A DNA stretch of 64,000 bases from Dysidea avara (GCF_963678975.1 NC_089280.1:21766916-21830915); one strand, 5' to 3'; counted from the first letter of the stretch, positions 23,764 to 38,900 are shown. Notes: generated from the sequence alone by a model not told the origin. Program-made: numbers and translations.

Positions 23764-23935
23764 TGTACTCGTATAATCGGGTCCGCTGTAGATCCTGCTT
23801 ATAGCGCATGAGCGACAATTACGTAAACAAGTTCCCGTATACTCACATCCATTGTTTCTCGGAAACCTTCAGAACTTAACAGAGGAAAGAATCGCGCAGG
23901 GAACAAGTGGGTCGCCTTCTTTAGAGTTTTACACA
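23764..23935. promoter_or_regulatory. 172-bp divergent promoter between GP63-A and SLC44
   Basis: The GP63-A ATG (23763, minus) and the SLC44 ATG (23936, plus) are separated by only 172 bp, so both 5' UTRs and core promoters must lie here or overlap. An inverted CCAAT-like sequence (CCATTG) is at about 23852. No TATA box is obvious. The interval is richer in GC than its surroundings. Confidence 0.6.
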
Positions 23936-26900
23936 ATGGGAGGCGGAATATTCAGAGTCTGTGGTATGGGCTGTGGTTGTTGTGGAGAAGGCAGGGATTA
24001 TGGAGGTGAGTCACCCACCACCACGTTGTAGAAAATAAGAACACCACAACAGATTGTATTCTAACTGATTTTGTGATTCCACAATTGATGCGGTGATTCC
24101 TGGCGCCAGAATCATTGATTCTCACTTACATGATTATGGCATCAAGCGACAAAATACGGAGAAAAACTAATATTTGCCTGGTTACTAATTTTGATTCTTG
24201 GACCCCTTGCTCTGCCCACTTTTAATAAGCACCATTTAGTGTTAGGCCCCTATTTGGTGATTATTAGTTTCTCCTCATCTAGCCTTTCTAATTATTATGA
24301 TGCGGGTGGGAGGGTATTACCATTATGCCATTATTTTATAATACTAACATACTGATGTACAGACCTTGTCCAAATTGTCTTTCTTACTACAAACATTTCC
24401 TTCACCAGCTGATTCTATTTTTCGTGATCTCCAACTGTTTTCAACAGTCAACTGAAAGCCTGCTTTGATGAAGTCGATAGATCACGATTGCAACTGGCAC
24501 TGCAGAAATTTGCTAAGGAAAGCAACAGTTCTCCTGACGATATATAGCGCATTGTAGCGTTCAACAAAAAATTATAACAGTTTGGTATCACTTGTTCTTC
24601 TGAACATGCACAGAGTAAATAATGGCTTACCATGCGGTAGCTTAAGAAGGATGCAGGCGGTGGATGAGAAACTAATCATCACCAAATAAGGGCCTTAAAG
24701 TGATTGGGTGTCTAGATCACATGCACCTGTCCACAATATGCTGTCTGAAATTACCCCCTCTTATGTAGTAATTGTTCCTGGCTTTTATTGTACCTGTGAC
24801 TGCTAGTGCTAGTATAGACACTCATAGCAAGAGTTCATAATATAAAAAAGAGAGGAGAGTGTCCTACTGCAGTATAGCCTGTACAAACAGGAATCTCAAA
24901 GTTATGATGCTGTACCTATAGTCACTTACAATGTGTTAGTTGGTCAGGTTTCCACTCAGCATTAAGTTTCAATGACTGTTGTAGTTATGGCTTCAATAAG
25001 CAGTTTACTGATGTCATTGTCAACACTCCTTAACACTGTATGTGTTGACATGATATCCTAAAGAAGTCAAAGTTTTACTGTATTACTTTGAGATACCCAT
25101 TTGTACAGGCTAGTACTGAAGTAGGACACTCTCCTCTCTTTGTATTATGAACTCTTGCTCATAGTGAAGTACTGGACAAGCACAGTAGTCCTATGGCTTC
25201 AATCGACAAGTCTTGTGTTCTTGCAAGAAAGTCAACTATACCTACTAAGTAGTGTGTGGTTGGCAATTTTACTTTTTTTATGATGGCTTTACAGCACAAG
25301 TGTTGAAGGTCTGTAGGACACCTGGTCCTACAGCCTGTTTAAAGTTGAGACCAAGGGGCTTGGGATAGGTTGTGCACTACGAAGAGCCAGTTAAAAATTA
25401 AGCGCAGTAACACTACCTGTTGGAAGTGCTAGACCATAATACGTCAACGATTTACTACAATCACTGTTACCTTTGGCATGAAAACCGTAACTGTCATGCA
25501 CCATCATCACTATAAGCACCATAAGCTGGGTTTTTTCGATCGAGCCATTGTAAACAACAAACAAAGTAGAACTGAATATGTATCGTGCCCCATCTACTTT
25601 TGTACAGAGACTATTGGCTTGCATGAAATTCTTTCAGTGTTTGTGTAATACTATTACGAATTCACGTGGGCTTGTCCTACCCCCTGCCTTGAGACAGCTT
25701 GGGTTTTAGTTCCTCCTTGGCAATTGTTCCATGCCATGAGGTGAAGCAATGTGTAATGCCCAGATACAAAGGTTGCCGGGAGAATTGATCACTGACTTTC
25801 CTCAAGGTAGTTAGAATTATCTTTACTTAGAAAGTGTCTAAAGTAAGAGAGTGTATTTATATGGGCATTTCTTGAATGCTAGTTACTACATTCGTATTAC
25901 TGGGAGCTTAGGAGCGTGATATTAGCGTGATACTAGTGGTTCCAACATTTGACTAACTACTTAAACCCAGAGACAATTATAATTTTATTCAAATCCCAGT
26001 GAAAATGTCAGGCAACCTAAACCATTACCTGACATTGATATTTTTACATAGTTCGTCATAATAGGGAAATCCTTACAATACATTGATAGAATAGAGTGAC
26101 TCAACCTATAATAATACAATCATTGTTGTCAAATTGTCACTATAAAAACTCTACAACTTCCTTCTGACATTTTATCAATTGTGGTCAGCCATGCATGATA
26201 TTTGCCTGACAAATGGCCAATGTCAAGCAGTAATAATTGACTATGACTTAAACCTCAAGTCCCATGTAGGGCTTTTTTCACTGCTACTTAGTGGTTTATT
26301 GCATCATCACCTTCAAGCTGTTTATCTTCAAAGGAAGCCATGATGAGTCTAAGTACTTGTGTGCTATTTCAAGTTGTAAACTAAAAGAGCCTGAACAACT
26401 CTTAATTAACAATGAACTAAATAACCATATATTTTGTAAGCTCTCTGTGCTGTACTGAGGACCAGAAACAAAGCTATGTTCTTTTAATTCCAGACACTTT
26501 GTGACTGCATATTAACTGCTAGCACCTGTTAACATAACCAAGCACAATCCAGGAAATTACTGCTCTCTTTATAAGGAAATGTTTCATTAACAAAGATATA
26601 GAACACAGTTATATCCTGAGTGTTACGCTCTTTCGCGCCTCTGACACTTTAAGGTGCATAAAGAAGAACATCTGTTTCTGAATTCCAACTGTCACCAGAA
26701 TTCCTTATAGGGATGGTTGTGAATTGCATTAATACATTAGCTTGGTTTCTTTGGTTACAACTCCTACTTAGGTAGCTAGTGGCTTTGTGCCATCTATTAG
26801 AACACCCTCCAGAACACTCCAAAATTCATCACTGTATCCACGTATTGTTGTTAGTGGATTTAATTCATGCTCAATTTTAGAGAGATTGGCTCATGATTTT

Positions 26901-29900
26901 ATCAAGAAGCCATAACATACCATGGCCATTGAAGCTAATAAACATATACCTCAAATTAGATCCAATTGTTGGTATGCTAAATAAGGCATTGTAGGCTAAA
27001 GGAACTCATCAATTGTGTGCTTTGCTAGTTTAAAGCTCCTTTGCATCTTGCAGTGCTCCTCGAACATCTTGTATCCCATATCTGTATTATACATGTGCAA
27101 TGTATCCCCTCCTATACCTGGGGTTTGTTACTGGGAGAATTTGTCAAGGTATCTATACAGTACCACCAGTACTTTATGTAGCCATTTTCAGTAATATAAA
27201 TCCCGTAGTCAGGGATTATGTAGATAGGATATGCTTGCTGGTGCGGGTACTTGTAGCCTCAAATCAACGGGTACGGTTTGTGATCTAGAGAAGAAAGGTA
27301 TTGGTATTTGGCAATTTAGGTATGTAGCCAATCTGTGTGGTATATAATTATGTGGGTTTACCAAGGTTATATTTCTTGAGGCAAATAGTTACTCAATAAT
27401 GCATGTGAAAATGTGTTCAAGTGCTGTCGTAAAGCAGGTGTTACATAAATGCACCATACAGTTGTACACTCCTGTATGGTACAGAAAATTTAATTTGTTT
27501 TTTGTCAAGCAATTTTGAGCAGTAAAACTGTCCATGTGATTGATATAACTCCCAAGTGTAGTAAACTCATTGAGAACAATACTTAGAAACATATGAGAAT
27601 GAGAGCTACACACTTGTGCTGTGTACACAAAGTTATGAGGTAGAAAACTTAGTAGTTGAGCAAATAAAGCAAGGTCCACAGTGAAACTTTTGTAACTACA
27701 ACGTAGGCAGCTAATTACTTGCATAATGGCTAATCTTTCCAAATTTTCCATCTTGAAAAATTTTAAATATACACTAATTAATGTGAGCTGTTGTAAGGGA
27801 GAAACCTCCCCTCTATACATTCATGCATGAATGGAAATACTTATATATTGCGTAAATTTATGTGGACATTTTTTTGACAGCCGACCAATTGCAGTATGAT
27901 CCAGAGTTTAAGGGTCCTGTCATCAGTAAAAAGAGGTTAGCCTAGTATATCCTAGTATATCCTAGTATATCCTAGTCCTGTAATCATGTGTTGTAGTTGC
28001 CAGAGGGTGGAAACACTTTAGGCGCTACATGAAAATATGCCTAGTTTTGTTTGAAATATTATGTAAACCCCTAGAGTTGCAATACATAACCAGCAAATGG
28101 TGGGGATTGTTAGCTCTTTCGATTACACTTCGTGTTAGGATTCAGATTTTAACAGCACTTAACTATTCCACCCACCTGTGTGTTGTTGCTGTGTATCATA
28201 TTGTGGCTGGCCATACATTATGAACATTAGTTAGGTAACCATTTGTGTGAAAGCAGAAAACAGCTGGTGAAGCCAGGTACATCAAAGCACATATGTATGG
28301 TATATTATTTGTTATTAATGGTTATGACACTGTAGTGTGTATCCCACACTAGTAGATATACGTAAGTATGATGTTACTCTGTGGTGACAGCAGTGAGTTT
28401 TATAGCATTGGTTGTTCATTGCAACCATGCCTTGGTCTGCACAACATTCCTGATATACGTAGCTGTCTCATCATTTTAGTGAACTTTTTCATATTTTATT
28501 GTGTTGTATTTTGCTTCATTGTACGTAGGTGGCCGACAGATGTTCCATGCCTCCTCCTGTTTCTAGTATTTTTAGGCCTCATGTTAGCAGTTGGAATATA
28601 CTGTAAGTCCTAATACTCCATGTTTTATATGTTAACATCTCTCCTGATATCTGTAGCATGGGTTGAAGGACACCCACAGAGACTGATTAATCCTGTGGAT
28701 TCTAAAGGTGAGACAGTAAATGTGACTGGATTTTCGAAAAGGTACCTTTTCACACATTTTACATGCCAGCAAACGAAATAATGTAACACTTGACTCCTTA
28801 TACTGATTAACTTGTTGTTAGCTTCACAATACAGCCAGATATTTTAGTTGCACTCATGGAAAATTTCAGGCAATTACATGCTATGATCAAAAAGTTATGA
28901 AACTTCATAGTTCAAAAAATGGGTCAAATTTTGTGTGTGAAAAAGATACCTTTTCACCAGTCTGGTCACAAATATCATTGTTGAGGTATGCATCAATATT
29001 GCAATTATGTATACAATGTCTTCCTAAGCTTGTTACTGATGGAAATGGACCTAAATTTCTTGGTTTGAACAAGCAGGCGACTGCTTTTGACAGGTGGATT
29101 ACTGTATGACTTTCTCTTTAACATTGCCAGAGGTAGCTTTTATACATGGGTGGCCACTTAAGACAGGTTCTACTGTATATTTTTTTAAATTGCTTTATTA
29201 TTTTAGGACATCTTGTGTTTACTTATATATTATATATTTGCATTAGGACGAATCTGTGGAGTTGACGATGGAGTTGAGTGAGTAATTTTGTTGTGTAACC
29301 ACACACACACACATACACCGCACGCGCACGCATGCATAGACACATGTGCGCACACTTATCAACACAAAATAGTATAATTGTATATAGTTAAGGCCATTTC
29401 TCATACATTGTAGCTGCAGATCTTTAGATAGTATGCATTATCAAGAGCAGTTTTCATAGTTTTATTGTACACTTTATTGATCTGTAGGCACAAGCCTAAT
29501 CTGCTGTTTTTCGATCTGAGTGAGTGCATCTATGTACAAACCAGCCAAGTCAAGCGGATTTGGGAATCCGATGAAGCCAAACTCTTTGCCTGTCCAACTA
29601 CACAAGTGAGTATATATATGTACTTCAATGTGATTTTCACAATAGCTTTTGTCTTAGCTGAGAATAGAATGTTAGCTATCTTTTTTCTAAAATGATTGTT
29701 AAAGTGCATTTTGTGTTAATCTACTTCCTTATATCAAGACACACGGCAGTGTGTTGTGTGGCCCAAGAAGCTGGCGCGCCACACCGTGAGTATATTTACA
29801 GGAAGAAAGTAAATGCAATTTTCACACCTTTGTAGCTTCGTGATTCCTTATCCGATTGAAACCAAAGTTGCTACAGACGTGCCGGCTAGGTAGGGGAGTC

Positions 29901-32900
29901 CACATTCCAAATTTGAAGGAAATCGCTCCAGCCATTTCCGAGATACGAACGGCCAAACTTTGGGGTTTTTTTTCTTTGTTTTTTTCTTCGTTTCGCACAC
30001 TTTGCAAAGTCCACCATAAAACACGAACGCGTGCTCAGATTGGGCTGAAATTTGGCACACTTAAAGCGCTCATTAAGGTGAATCTCAGTACCAAGTTTGG
30101 TAGGAATCCGATGAATATTCACGGAGTTATGACCGATTATTTGCGTAAAATTAGGTCGAAAGTCTGTCATGCGCACAGGGTAAACCGCTTGAAGGAATGA
30201 GCTGAAAATTGCTATGTAGATGGAGTAATTATTGTAGGAGTGCCTTTTTGTGGTTTGAAAGGAATCCAGTTAAAGGCCATCGAGATATGACACAAAACCC
30301 AACCTGTGTCAAAATTACGCGATCGATTTTTATGAATAAAACAACTATTAGTTTTCACGCCTACCAGGCAAACCGCTTAGAGCAGTGAGCTGAAAATCGG
30401 TGTGTAGCTGGAATAATTATCATAGAAAGTCCTTGAAGTAGTACAGAAGAATCGGAGTACGAACCACTGAGTTATGATTCCAAAGCCAACTACGTCTAGC
30501 ATATGCGAGATCGAGATACTCTAATAGAACAGTCACTCTAATAGAGCATTCAGCTACATTTATAATTTACTCCATTATAGAATTATATTACATTGCAAGT
30601 TATTCTGTAGGGAGTTCAGCTACAACCAAGTCACCCTGTAGTCAGATCAGCTAGAAGAAGGTACCTAATAGAGAGTTCAGCTGCAAACAAATCACCCTGT
30701 AGAGAATTCAGCTACAAACAAATTGCCCTGTAGAGAGATCAGCTAGAAGAAGTTACCTTGTAGAGAGTTCAGTTACAAAGAAACCATCGTGTAGAGAGTT
30801 CAGCTGCAAACAAATCCCCCAGTAGAAAGTTCCACTATGAACAGATCACCCTGTTGAGAGTTCAGTTAGAAACAAGTCATCCTGTAGAGAGATCAGCTAG
30901 AAGAAGTCACCTTGTAGAGAGTTCAGCTACAAAGAAACCACCATGTAAGAGAGTTCAGCTGCAAACAAATCACCTGTAAAGAGTTCAGCTAGAAAGAAGT
31001 CACCCTGTAGAGAGATCAGCTAGAAACAAGTCACCCTGTAGAGAGTTCAGCTAGAAGAATTACATTGTAGAGAGGTCAGCTACGAAGAAACTACCATGTA
31101 GAGAGTTCAGCTGCAAACAAATCGCCCTGTAGAGAATTCAGCTACAAACAAATCACCCTGTAGAAAGATCAGCTAGAAGAAGTTACCTTGTAGAGAGTTC
31201 AGCTACAAACAAGTCATCGGTAAAGAGATCAGCTAGAAGGATCACCTTGTAGAGAGTTCAGCTACAAAGAAATCACCCTGCTTCATCTTTTCTTCTTCCT
31301 GTGGTAAAGAAAAAAATGATAGGTTAAAAAGCCCTAAAGCCGGCCATAGGCCAGCTTTGGGGTATACAAATACAAAAAGAAGTGAAATCTAATCCAAAAC
31401 AGCCAAGCTGTAAAAAAAGAGTGCGGCCCTCAGAAAGGCTATGGTGAAATAAGATGTGAAATCCAAGGTGGCAGCCAAGAAATGGCTGTGATGGTAGGTT
31501 AATGGTAAAAATTTTAATAACAACAATTCAGGTGAATTTGGTGCCGCTTGGTCTTGGCACAAAATTCACCTGAATTGTCGTTATTAAAATTTTTACCATT
31601 AACCTACCATCACAGCCATTTCTTGGCTGCCACCTTGGATTTCACATCTTTTTTCACCATAGCCTTTCTGAAGGCCGCACTCTTTTTTTACAGCTTGGCT
31701 GTTTTGGATTAGATTATATTATCACTTACCCTCCCTCCACTTACCTCCATAAAAGTAGATCCAGTGGTTTTGGCATTTTTTCATGTTACCTATATGCAAA
31801 ATTTGATGTATGATTAAGTAATAGATACAACATTCCCATGCAGCCCTGAAGTGTCATGAATGGGTGTGTTATCAACTGTTTTATGGTATGGGGCAAATGT
31901 GGATCTATGGTGCCCATTTCATGGAAGGACAAAGAAAGCTACATCACTTAGTGTGTTTAATGATCTTGGTGGCTAGCTAATATGTATATTGGTACAGTAG
32001 CTGCATAGTTTGCATGAAGGAGCACATGGTGTTGATTTAGTTGTACTGCTTCTCTTTCAGAGCATAGGTGTTGTGGATCTTTATCACAGAGTAATAGTAG
32101 CCTCAATGTATTTGCAAATTCATAGTTTGTGTTTGACTTTCCTGTTGTGGCGAAGTGCATCGTTACTTCAGTTGGTGGCCACAGTGTGAAGCCTAAAAGC
32201 AAATGTGAATGCTATAGAACAACTTACATATACTTTAGCCACGTGCAGCTGTTCACTTGGCAACTACAGCTGTTCACTTGGCAACTACAGCTGTTCACTT
32301 GGCAACTACAGCATAGGCGGTGGAAGAGGGGATGCTGGGGGGGCTCCAGATCCCCCACTATTTTACTGGGGGTGCTGAGCACCCCCAACTCAAAGCTGTA
32401 TTGTGCAATAGTCATCACGTGAACTGTAAGGTTCCCAGAAATTGGTCAGTCACGATCGAGATACTCTAATAGAGCAATCACCCTAATACAACAGTCAAGC
32501 ATGTATTAAAATAGATAACATTTTATTGACAGCTAAATTCACCAAAAATTCCCTCAAATTCAATCTCCTGATACCTAATTTTCAAAATTTTCCTGGGGGG
32601 GGGGCATGCCCCCAGACCCCCCCCTAGGATTAGCATGCAAAGCATGCTAGGTGTGCTTTACACACTTACTACTACCATCATAAATTTTGGGCACCCCCAA
32701 CCCTAGCACCCTTCCACCTCCTATGTACAGGTGTTCACTTGGCAAATATGCTGATACCTTTGTAGCCAATGATGGTTGTAACAGTATTTTTATTACAGGT
32801 GTGTGTGGACAGCTGTCCTGGCAGAAACCATGTCGCTGTACGTGATAGGCCAGTGTGTGTGGATGGTGTTGATGCAAGAAAGTTCCGCAATGTCACAGAT

Positions 32901-35900
32901 GAAGATTATGACCTTCAAGATGTATGAGCTATATGGTTAAATAGACACTGCACATCTATATGGTAGATAGGGACATAACCACCTGTTGGCATAAGGCAAA
33001 CTTTATTGTACATGCTGTGGATGATGTTTGGGACAAACAACTGTGATGGCTGTATACATATGTGGGATGGTTGGACAAATGCCCAACCAGGCTATGCCCC
33101 TTGTACAGGGAACCTTTCTAATTTTTGTACATCCCTGTACTTCGTGACTAAGCAGTTGTGTATTTTGCTGTAGTTTTGCTCATTTAACATAAAAGTGTAT
33201 TAAGCCAGACCAACCAAACTCTTTGTCCATATTGTGGAGGGTTTTTTCTACTTCATTAGAGGATGTTTTGTTGTACTCTTTGTGTTGTTACTACAGTAGT
33301 GATATCTAGACCTTAGTTTTGTTGAGCACTTGTCTGTATCAATTCAGGCTGGTAACTTTGAACACAAATGACTCATTTGGGTTCGGTAGTTTAAATACAT
33401 AAATGAAGACCTTATTTTTATATGGCTGGATTAGGACCCGTATATTATATTGTCAATATCGATCCCTTGTGCAGGAGCTTGCTGATCTCGTTTTGGCAGG
33501 GAAGTGTGCCCCTTATTATCTTGACAGCAGTGAATGTAAGGAACAAACATGTGTGAGAAGCGAGCGTGTTGTTTATCAGAGTATTTGAATATTCTGGAAG
33601 TTTACATGGTGTACATAGCTACGTACTGTACAAGCAGAATTTTTGGCGTGGCATTAAAATTGGGATGCTTACAAAATTGCCAAATTAAAATCTTGCCATC
33701 TTTTTTACCAGGCACGAGATCAAGCAAGATACTGTGTTTAGTAAGCTCATCAAGGTGATGTTGAATATGTCAAAAGACAAGTCAAATCTGACCCAAATAA
33801 GGTATGTAAGTAACAGCAAGTTATAAATACCTTACCTGTATGGGAAGTAAAGTCTGCACTAGATTTTTGCTTTCAATGTACCTGAAAATTAATTTTAAAC
33901 CAGTAACAACAGTTATGGATGAAGTGATGGCTTGTTTCTATTTTTATTGCTATATTTCTCTGTTACAAGCAGCTGTCAAGAGCGTCAAGCTACACAAGGA
34001 TCTAAGTAAGTTAGACTTCAGACCACAGGGGTCTACGTAATTAGAAACCCTTAGGCCCTGTAGTAACACCTTTACGCCATGACACAGGGCTTTCAGGTCA
34101 CTAAATTATGTAGACCCCTGTGGTCTGAAGTCTAACTATTACTTAGACTTGCATTTGTCAAATCAAACTCTCACCAAATGCAAATTATTAAAATGCCAAA
34201 TATTCTGCTAACCAAGATTTCTGCTTATACAGAATCAAACTCTTCACTGTATCTGATGGGTGCATGCACAAAGGAGTGTTGTTGTGTTGAGTTATCATTT
34301 TGTTGTCTTGTCACTCAGTTTATTATTGAAATATTGAATGTGTGATTTCATTATGTTTGTAGTGGCTGGACGGTGTGTGCCTACTGTTTTTACCTTGGAT
34401 GAAAAAATAGAAGACCCTATAATATTAGTCAATGATAGTGTTGATCCAGATTTAAAGAAAAAAGGAATTATCTTTAAACTTGAAGCTGAGTATTTGAGAG
34501 ATATCAGAGATGGAACCTTGTAAGTGTGTGTGTTGTGTGTGTGTATGTGTGTGTTGTGCTGTGTGATATCAAGATTTCTGTCCCAACTTTGTGGGACTTG
34601 AGTCTCATCATTGTCTACGACATTATTCTGCAGTTCATGCAAAATGGCTTACAACAATGGAGTAACTTTGCTGTATGGTACATTCTGTTCCACACTAAGC
34701 TCTCTTGTAGCATCTTCCAGAGGCTTCAATATTTTCACAAGTTCGTCTATCACTGATGAAGAAACTGAAACACTTGCTTGTAGACCTCTGGGTGAAATGT
34801 GCATTGTGCCATGATCATGGTGACGGCTGCTTTTTGCTCCGAGAGATGTTGAAGCATGTAGTATGTACTATTCCATTGTGTTGGGCAGTCTGTGATAAGT
34901 TTGCAGACTAGTAATTTTAACTGCATTTACAACTTCTCTGTTGCTTTGGTAGAATGGTGAGAAAATTCTACAATGACCTTGACAGACTTTATCATGTCTA
35001 TAGTACACCTGGAGACATTTTCAAGCCATCATCATTTCTAGTTGAAGTGCATGACCAAAACAGTGCCTACCACAAGGCGTTAAGCTAAATCCATATTTGA
35101 GGCATTATTATCTGTTACTGTAGAAACTGTCAGTTGATCAATGGCATATATAGTCACTGACTATATTCACCCCCGTGTGTCATCCAGAGAAATATTAAAC
35201 AGCAAGACAAACAGATACCAGCTCAAATCCTGTGTTAAATTATGGCAAAGTAAGAATCCCTTGTTTCTGATGTTCACACATCTGTTGTTAATGCTTCCTC
35301 CGCTGCAGTTCTGCTATGGTAACCTTGACCTGAAGAAGTCTTGTGTGATATTTTGTAATGAGGTTCCAAATCCTTTCTTAAACCCTTTATCCTCAACAAA
35401 AGAGAACTACGAAAAATCATGGATCAACAGCCCAGCATTCTTTATCAGTGATTTTCTACTACTTGTTTCCAGCTTTGCTTTCTTCTTCACCATTGTATCT
35501 GGTATGCATCATGCCCACAAGGTCTTTTAGCTGCCCACTTGTTCTGTTTTTGTGCTTTACTTCAGCATACTTCTTTAGATGAAGTAACTCAGTAAATTAG
35601 TGGTGTTTTTCTGTTGATGTTGTTGTTGTTTTTAAAAAACAACAGTTTTGTTACATTCTGTGCATTCCAAGAGTGTACATCCATACCCTGCTTCTTCACA
35701 CTTTGTAACCATGCAGACTTCTGGACACGTAAGTGTCTATGAAGTCTGTATATTAACTGCATTGTTATACCTACTTGTTCAGAGTATACAGAAAAGTTAT
35801 AATAGTTAGTTGAAGCACCTGTGAGGAGTACAAAAAGTAGTAGTAGTAGTAGCAGTAGTGTGTGTGCATGTGTGTGTGTGTGTGGTGTGTGTGTGTGGGC

Positions 35901-38900
35901 AGGCAGTCGGGTGGAGGGTGTATGCATATTACATACCAGTGTACGGTGTGTGAAAACTAGTATAAAAATATTCTTTCTCATTATTGTCCAGGGCAATCAC
36001 TCTGCTACTCAATGGAAAACAGTTTTTGTTAGATGTAAGTCATGTACCTCTTAATTTTAAGTTTGGTATATTTACGCTTATCAGGTTACCTGTTATTGTA
36101 ACACTATATGCATAATATACACTATAGTCTTTCAACACAGGTCTTTCATGATTTTGCCGTAGTATGGCCAGGCTTGCTGCTGTAAGTCCTGTAATCACAG
36201 CATTACAAATGATATTGTACTGTTCCACTGTTGTTTCTTGTAGTGGAGTTCTCGGGTGTGTTTTTCTATGCATTTTCTATCTATTTCTTCTGAGGTAAGT
36301 TGTGAATCACTTGGCTAGATTTTTTTTTAGTTTGAAGGTTTAGTAATATGAAAAGTGTAGAGACTGTATTTATGATGTACTGCATACAGTGTTTATCCTG
36401 TTGTTTTCAAGCATAGAAAAGTTTTATTGAATGAATCATAAATGACATTCAATTTTTTTGCAGGTATTGCACAGCCCTCATTGTTTGGGGTGCATTATTT
36501 CTAGTTTTTGTGCTATTGTTGGCAAGTAAGTTTGTGTATGTGTTTGTGTATGTATGTTGTATAGTGTGTGTTGTGCATGGTGTGTATGTTTACAAATGGG
36601 TACATGGGGTGCAGTAATGTGCAAGTCTACATAACTAGAAATATAATGCCATACTCACTTATCACTCAACACTTGTGACTCAAATAGTCTCACTTAAGAA
36701 GATAAAAAGAAGTTGTAAGTCTCTAACTTGCAAGCAATACCTACTCATGTAACACTGAGCTGCAAGATTTGTTCTTAACAAACCATGGCACAGATCCAGT
36801 CAACAACACAGTATTACAGATATGCTTAATTACCTTCAATGGCCAAGTTTAAAAAGTAGGAGAAGGAATGCTAGACTTATTTTACTATTCAAGATTGTGA
36901 GAAACTTACTGGTGCTACCAAATCGTTGTTTACCTCAGCCAACCCCTGTATCATATACTCGTGCCAATAATCCCCTCAAATTTGCACAGCTGCAATCCAG
37001 AATTGACTTATACAAGAGTTCTTTTCTGCCAAGACCAATTATAACTATAACATTGACACAATCTATTGTCAGCTGGCTGTGACCTTTTTTTATTTTTTAT
37101 TTTTTTGGTCTCACTTTTAAGAACATTATAGATAAGCTAAACAACTTGTGATTTGTAATGCACATTAGCGTGTTGCCCCTGGTGGGCTTTGCTAATTAAT
37201 TATTAATTAATAAATAAATCATAGCTATGCGTAACCAAGGAGGTATCTTGTGAGACAATGTTGCATTTGAGCGGTACCGTATCCATTTGCCAGACAAAAT
37301 TTAGACTAAGTGGCAATGAATTAGTAATTTGATGGAGTCACATAAAATATAGGAGCAGGGTATGTGACCAATGCATAGAGCTTATGGCCCTGTATGTGCT
37401 GACTTGACAGTTATTATTTTTGCTAGAAAAAAATGGATTGTAAACAACAGATATGTGTTGCTTTTGTAGGTATCTACTAACATCTTAACTATTATCATAG
37501 CGTAAAGATGTAAGAGAACACTCAAATGCCATCATTGACTTTCTTACCTTCACATGTGACCTGCAAGTGTAGCTCTCCTTGGCTTAATCTAGTCACACTC
37601 AGTTTTGAGTCACAAGTTTAATAGTCATGACTTATAACATTGCACTGTACATAAATATGGTATGCATGTACTGTGTATGGTGGTCCGTACAATTTTTGGG
37701 TGGTATTTTATTAGTTGTCTCTCTCATTTCAGTCATGATAGCATCATGGTATCAGTTCGCAGTATTTGTCAGCGATGATGTAGCTGATGACAGCACTGTG
37801 GCTGATGATCATGAGATCATTAATGAACTCAATGAGGAACTGGACTGGTGGGAGTATCAAGAGATAGCGTGGCTAATTATTGGTGTGTGGGTGTGTGTAC
37901 ATGTGTGTTGTATCTTGTTTAGTGGTGTTGGGATTGTTATGGAACTTCGGGTTCTGCAGCCTTTCTCCGTAAGACTGGACAATCTTACTAGTCCTGCCCC
38001 AAGAGGGTATACCTGCACAAGGTTCAAGTGCACAGACATCCCAGTGCTAGTTCACCGGGTGGCAATAGCTGAGTTTTGCATGGCTGCCGGAAGCTTTGCT
38101 TGTGTGTGTGCGTGCGCGTGCGCGTGCGTGTGTGTGTATTTAAGTGTGCATGCGTGCATGTCCGTCCGGTGCACACGCGCGCTTGTGTGTGTAAATGAAT
38201 AGGGGGGAGCTTATAGTGATCTTGTATGTCCATGTACAGTGTATTTCTGCTTTGCCATTTGTTAATCAGTTCCTCTCTCTTATTTGATATTAGCAATCCT
38301 TTCAACCCTCGGATTTGTGCTACTAGTACTGGCAATTATATTCCTGCGTAAGAGAATATGGTTGTCTATCACTCTCATTAAAGTTGCTTCCAAGTAAGTT
38401 CATACTGTCAAAAGGAATGAGTGTAATTGTTGAACATAGCTGACCTACATGTGAGCATATTTTCTTTCAGGGCTGTTGGTACAGTACCATCCACCATGTT
38501 CTATCCTGTGATCACATGGTTGCTTTTGATAGCTGTCTTTGTCTACTGGGTGTTGGTAGCTGTGTATCCTTGTGAAGTTAACAGTAAAATAGTTGGTATT
38601 AATATTAGTAGAGCGACCAAGCAACAAATTTTGATGAAATTGTTCACTTTGTGATAAAAGCACAAAATTTTCTGTGGAAGTTGAGTAAGGTATACTAAGA
38701 TACGGTGCCACATCTGGATCATTGCCTTAGGGCATGTTTTGAAACTAGGTTATAAGCCCATTTCTAGCTGGTCAGGAAACCATACAAGTGTGTTCAAAAG
38801 TCTTTGTTTTTGCTTAAATAGCATGAATGTATCTCATTTTCAGGTGTAATCAGAAAATCTTTCAAAATGTGTTAAAATAATCTGTTTATAAACACTTCTA

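Larger units (their letters stand above)
29734..31722 (+). mobile_element. Composite repeat element, copy 3, inside SLC44 intron 6
   Basis: The head TCAAGACACACGGCAGTGTG with GGCCCAAGAAGCTGGCGCGC is followed by a ~770-bp body, the CTCTAATAGAAC/AGAGC motif pair (30517-30550), a 31-bp array (30540-31285) and the foldback (31325-31712). It is the best-preserved copy. The body contains repeated phrases such as TGGTAGGAATCCGATGA and GAGTTATGA but no open frame of note. It lies in the same orientation as SLC44. Confidence 0.7.

Noticed and set aside
27389-27820. 143-codon minus-strand open frame in SLC44 intron 1
   Set aside because: No recognisable domain, biased towards residues expected from AT-rich DNA, no splice partners, and it lies in an intron of a well-supported gene.
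32647-32877. Minus-strand open frame overlapping SLC44 exon 7
   Set aside because: It is antisense to a conserved exon and has no domain.
35141-35530. 129-codon plus-strand open frame
   Set aside because: It is the reverse complement of the decayed hAT transposase region, which explains its sequence better.
35821-36054. Protein with a long serine run
   Set aside because: The run is the translation of a (TAG/AGT)n plus (GT)n microsatellite.
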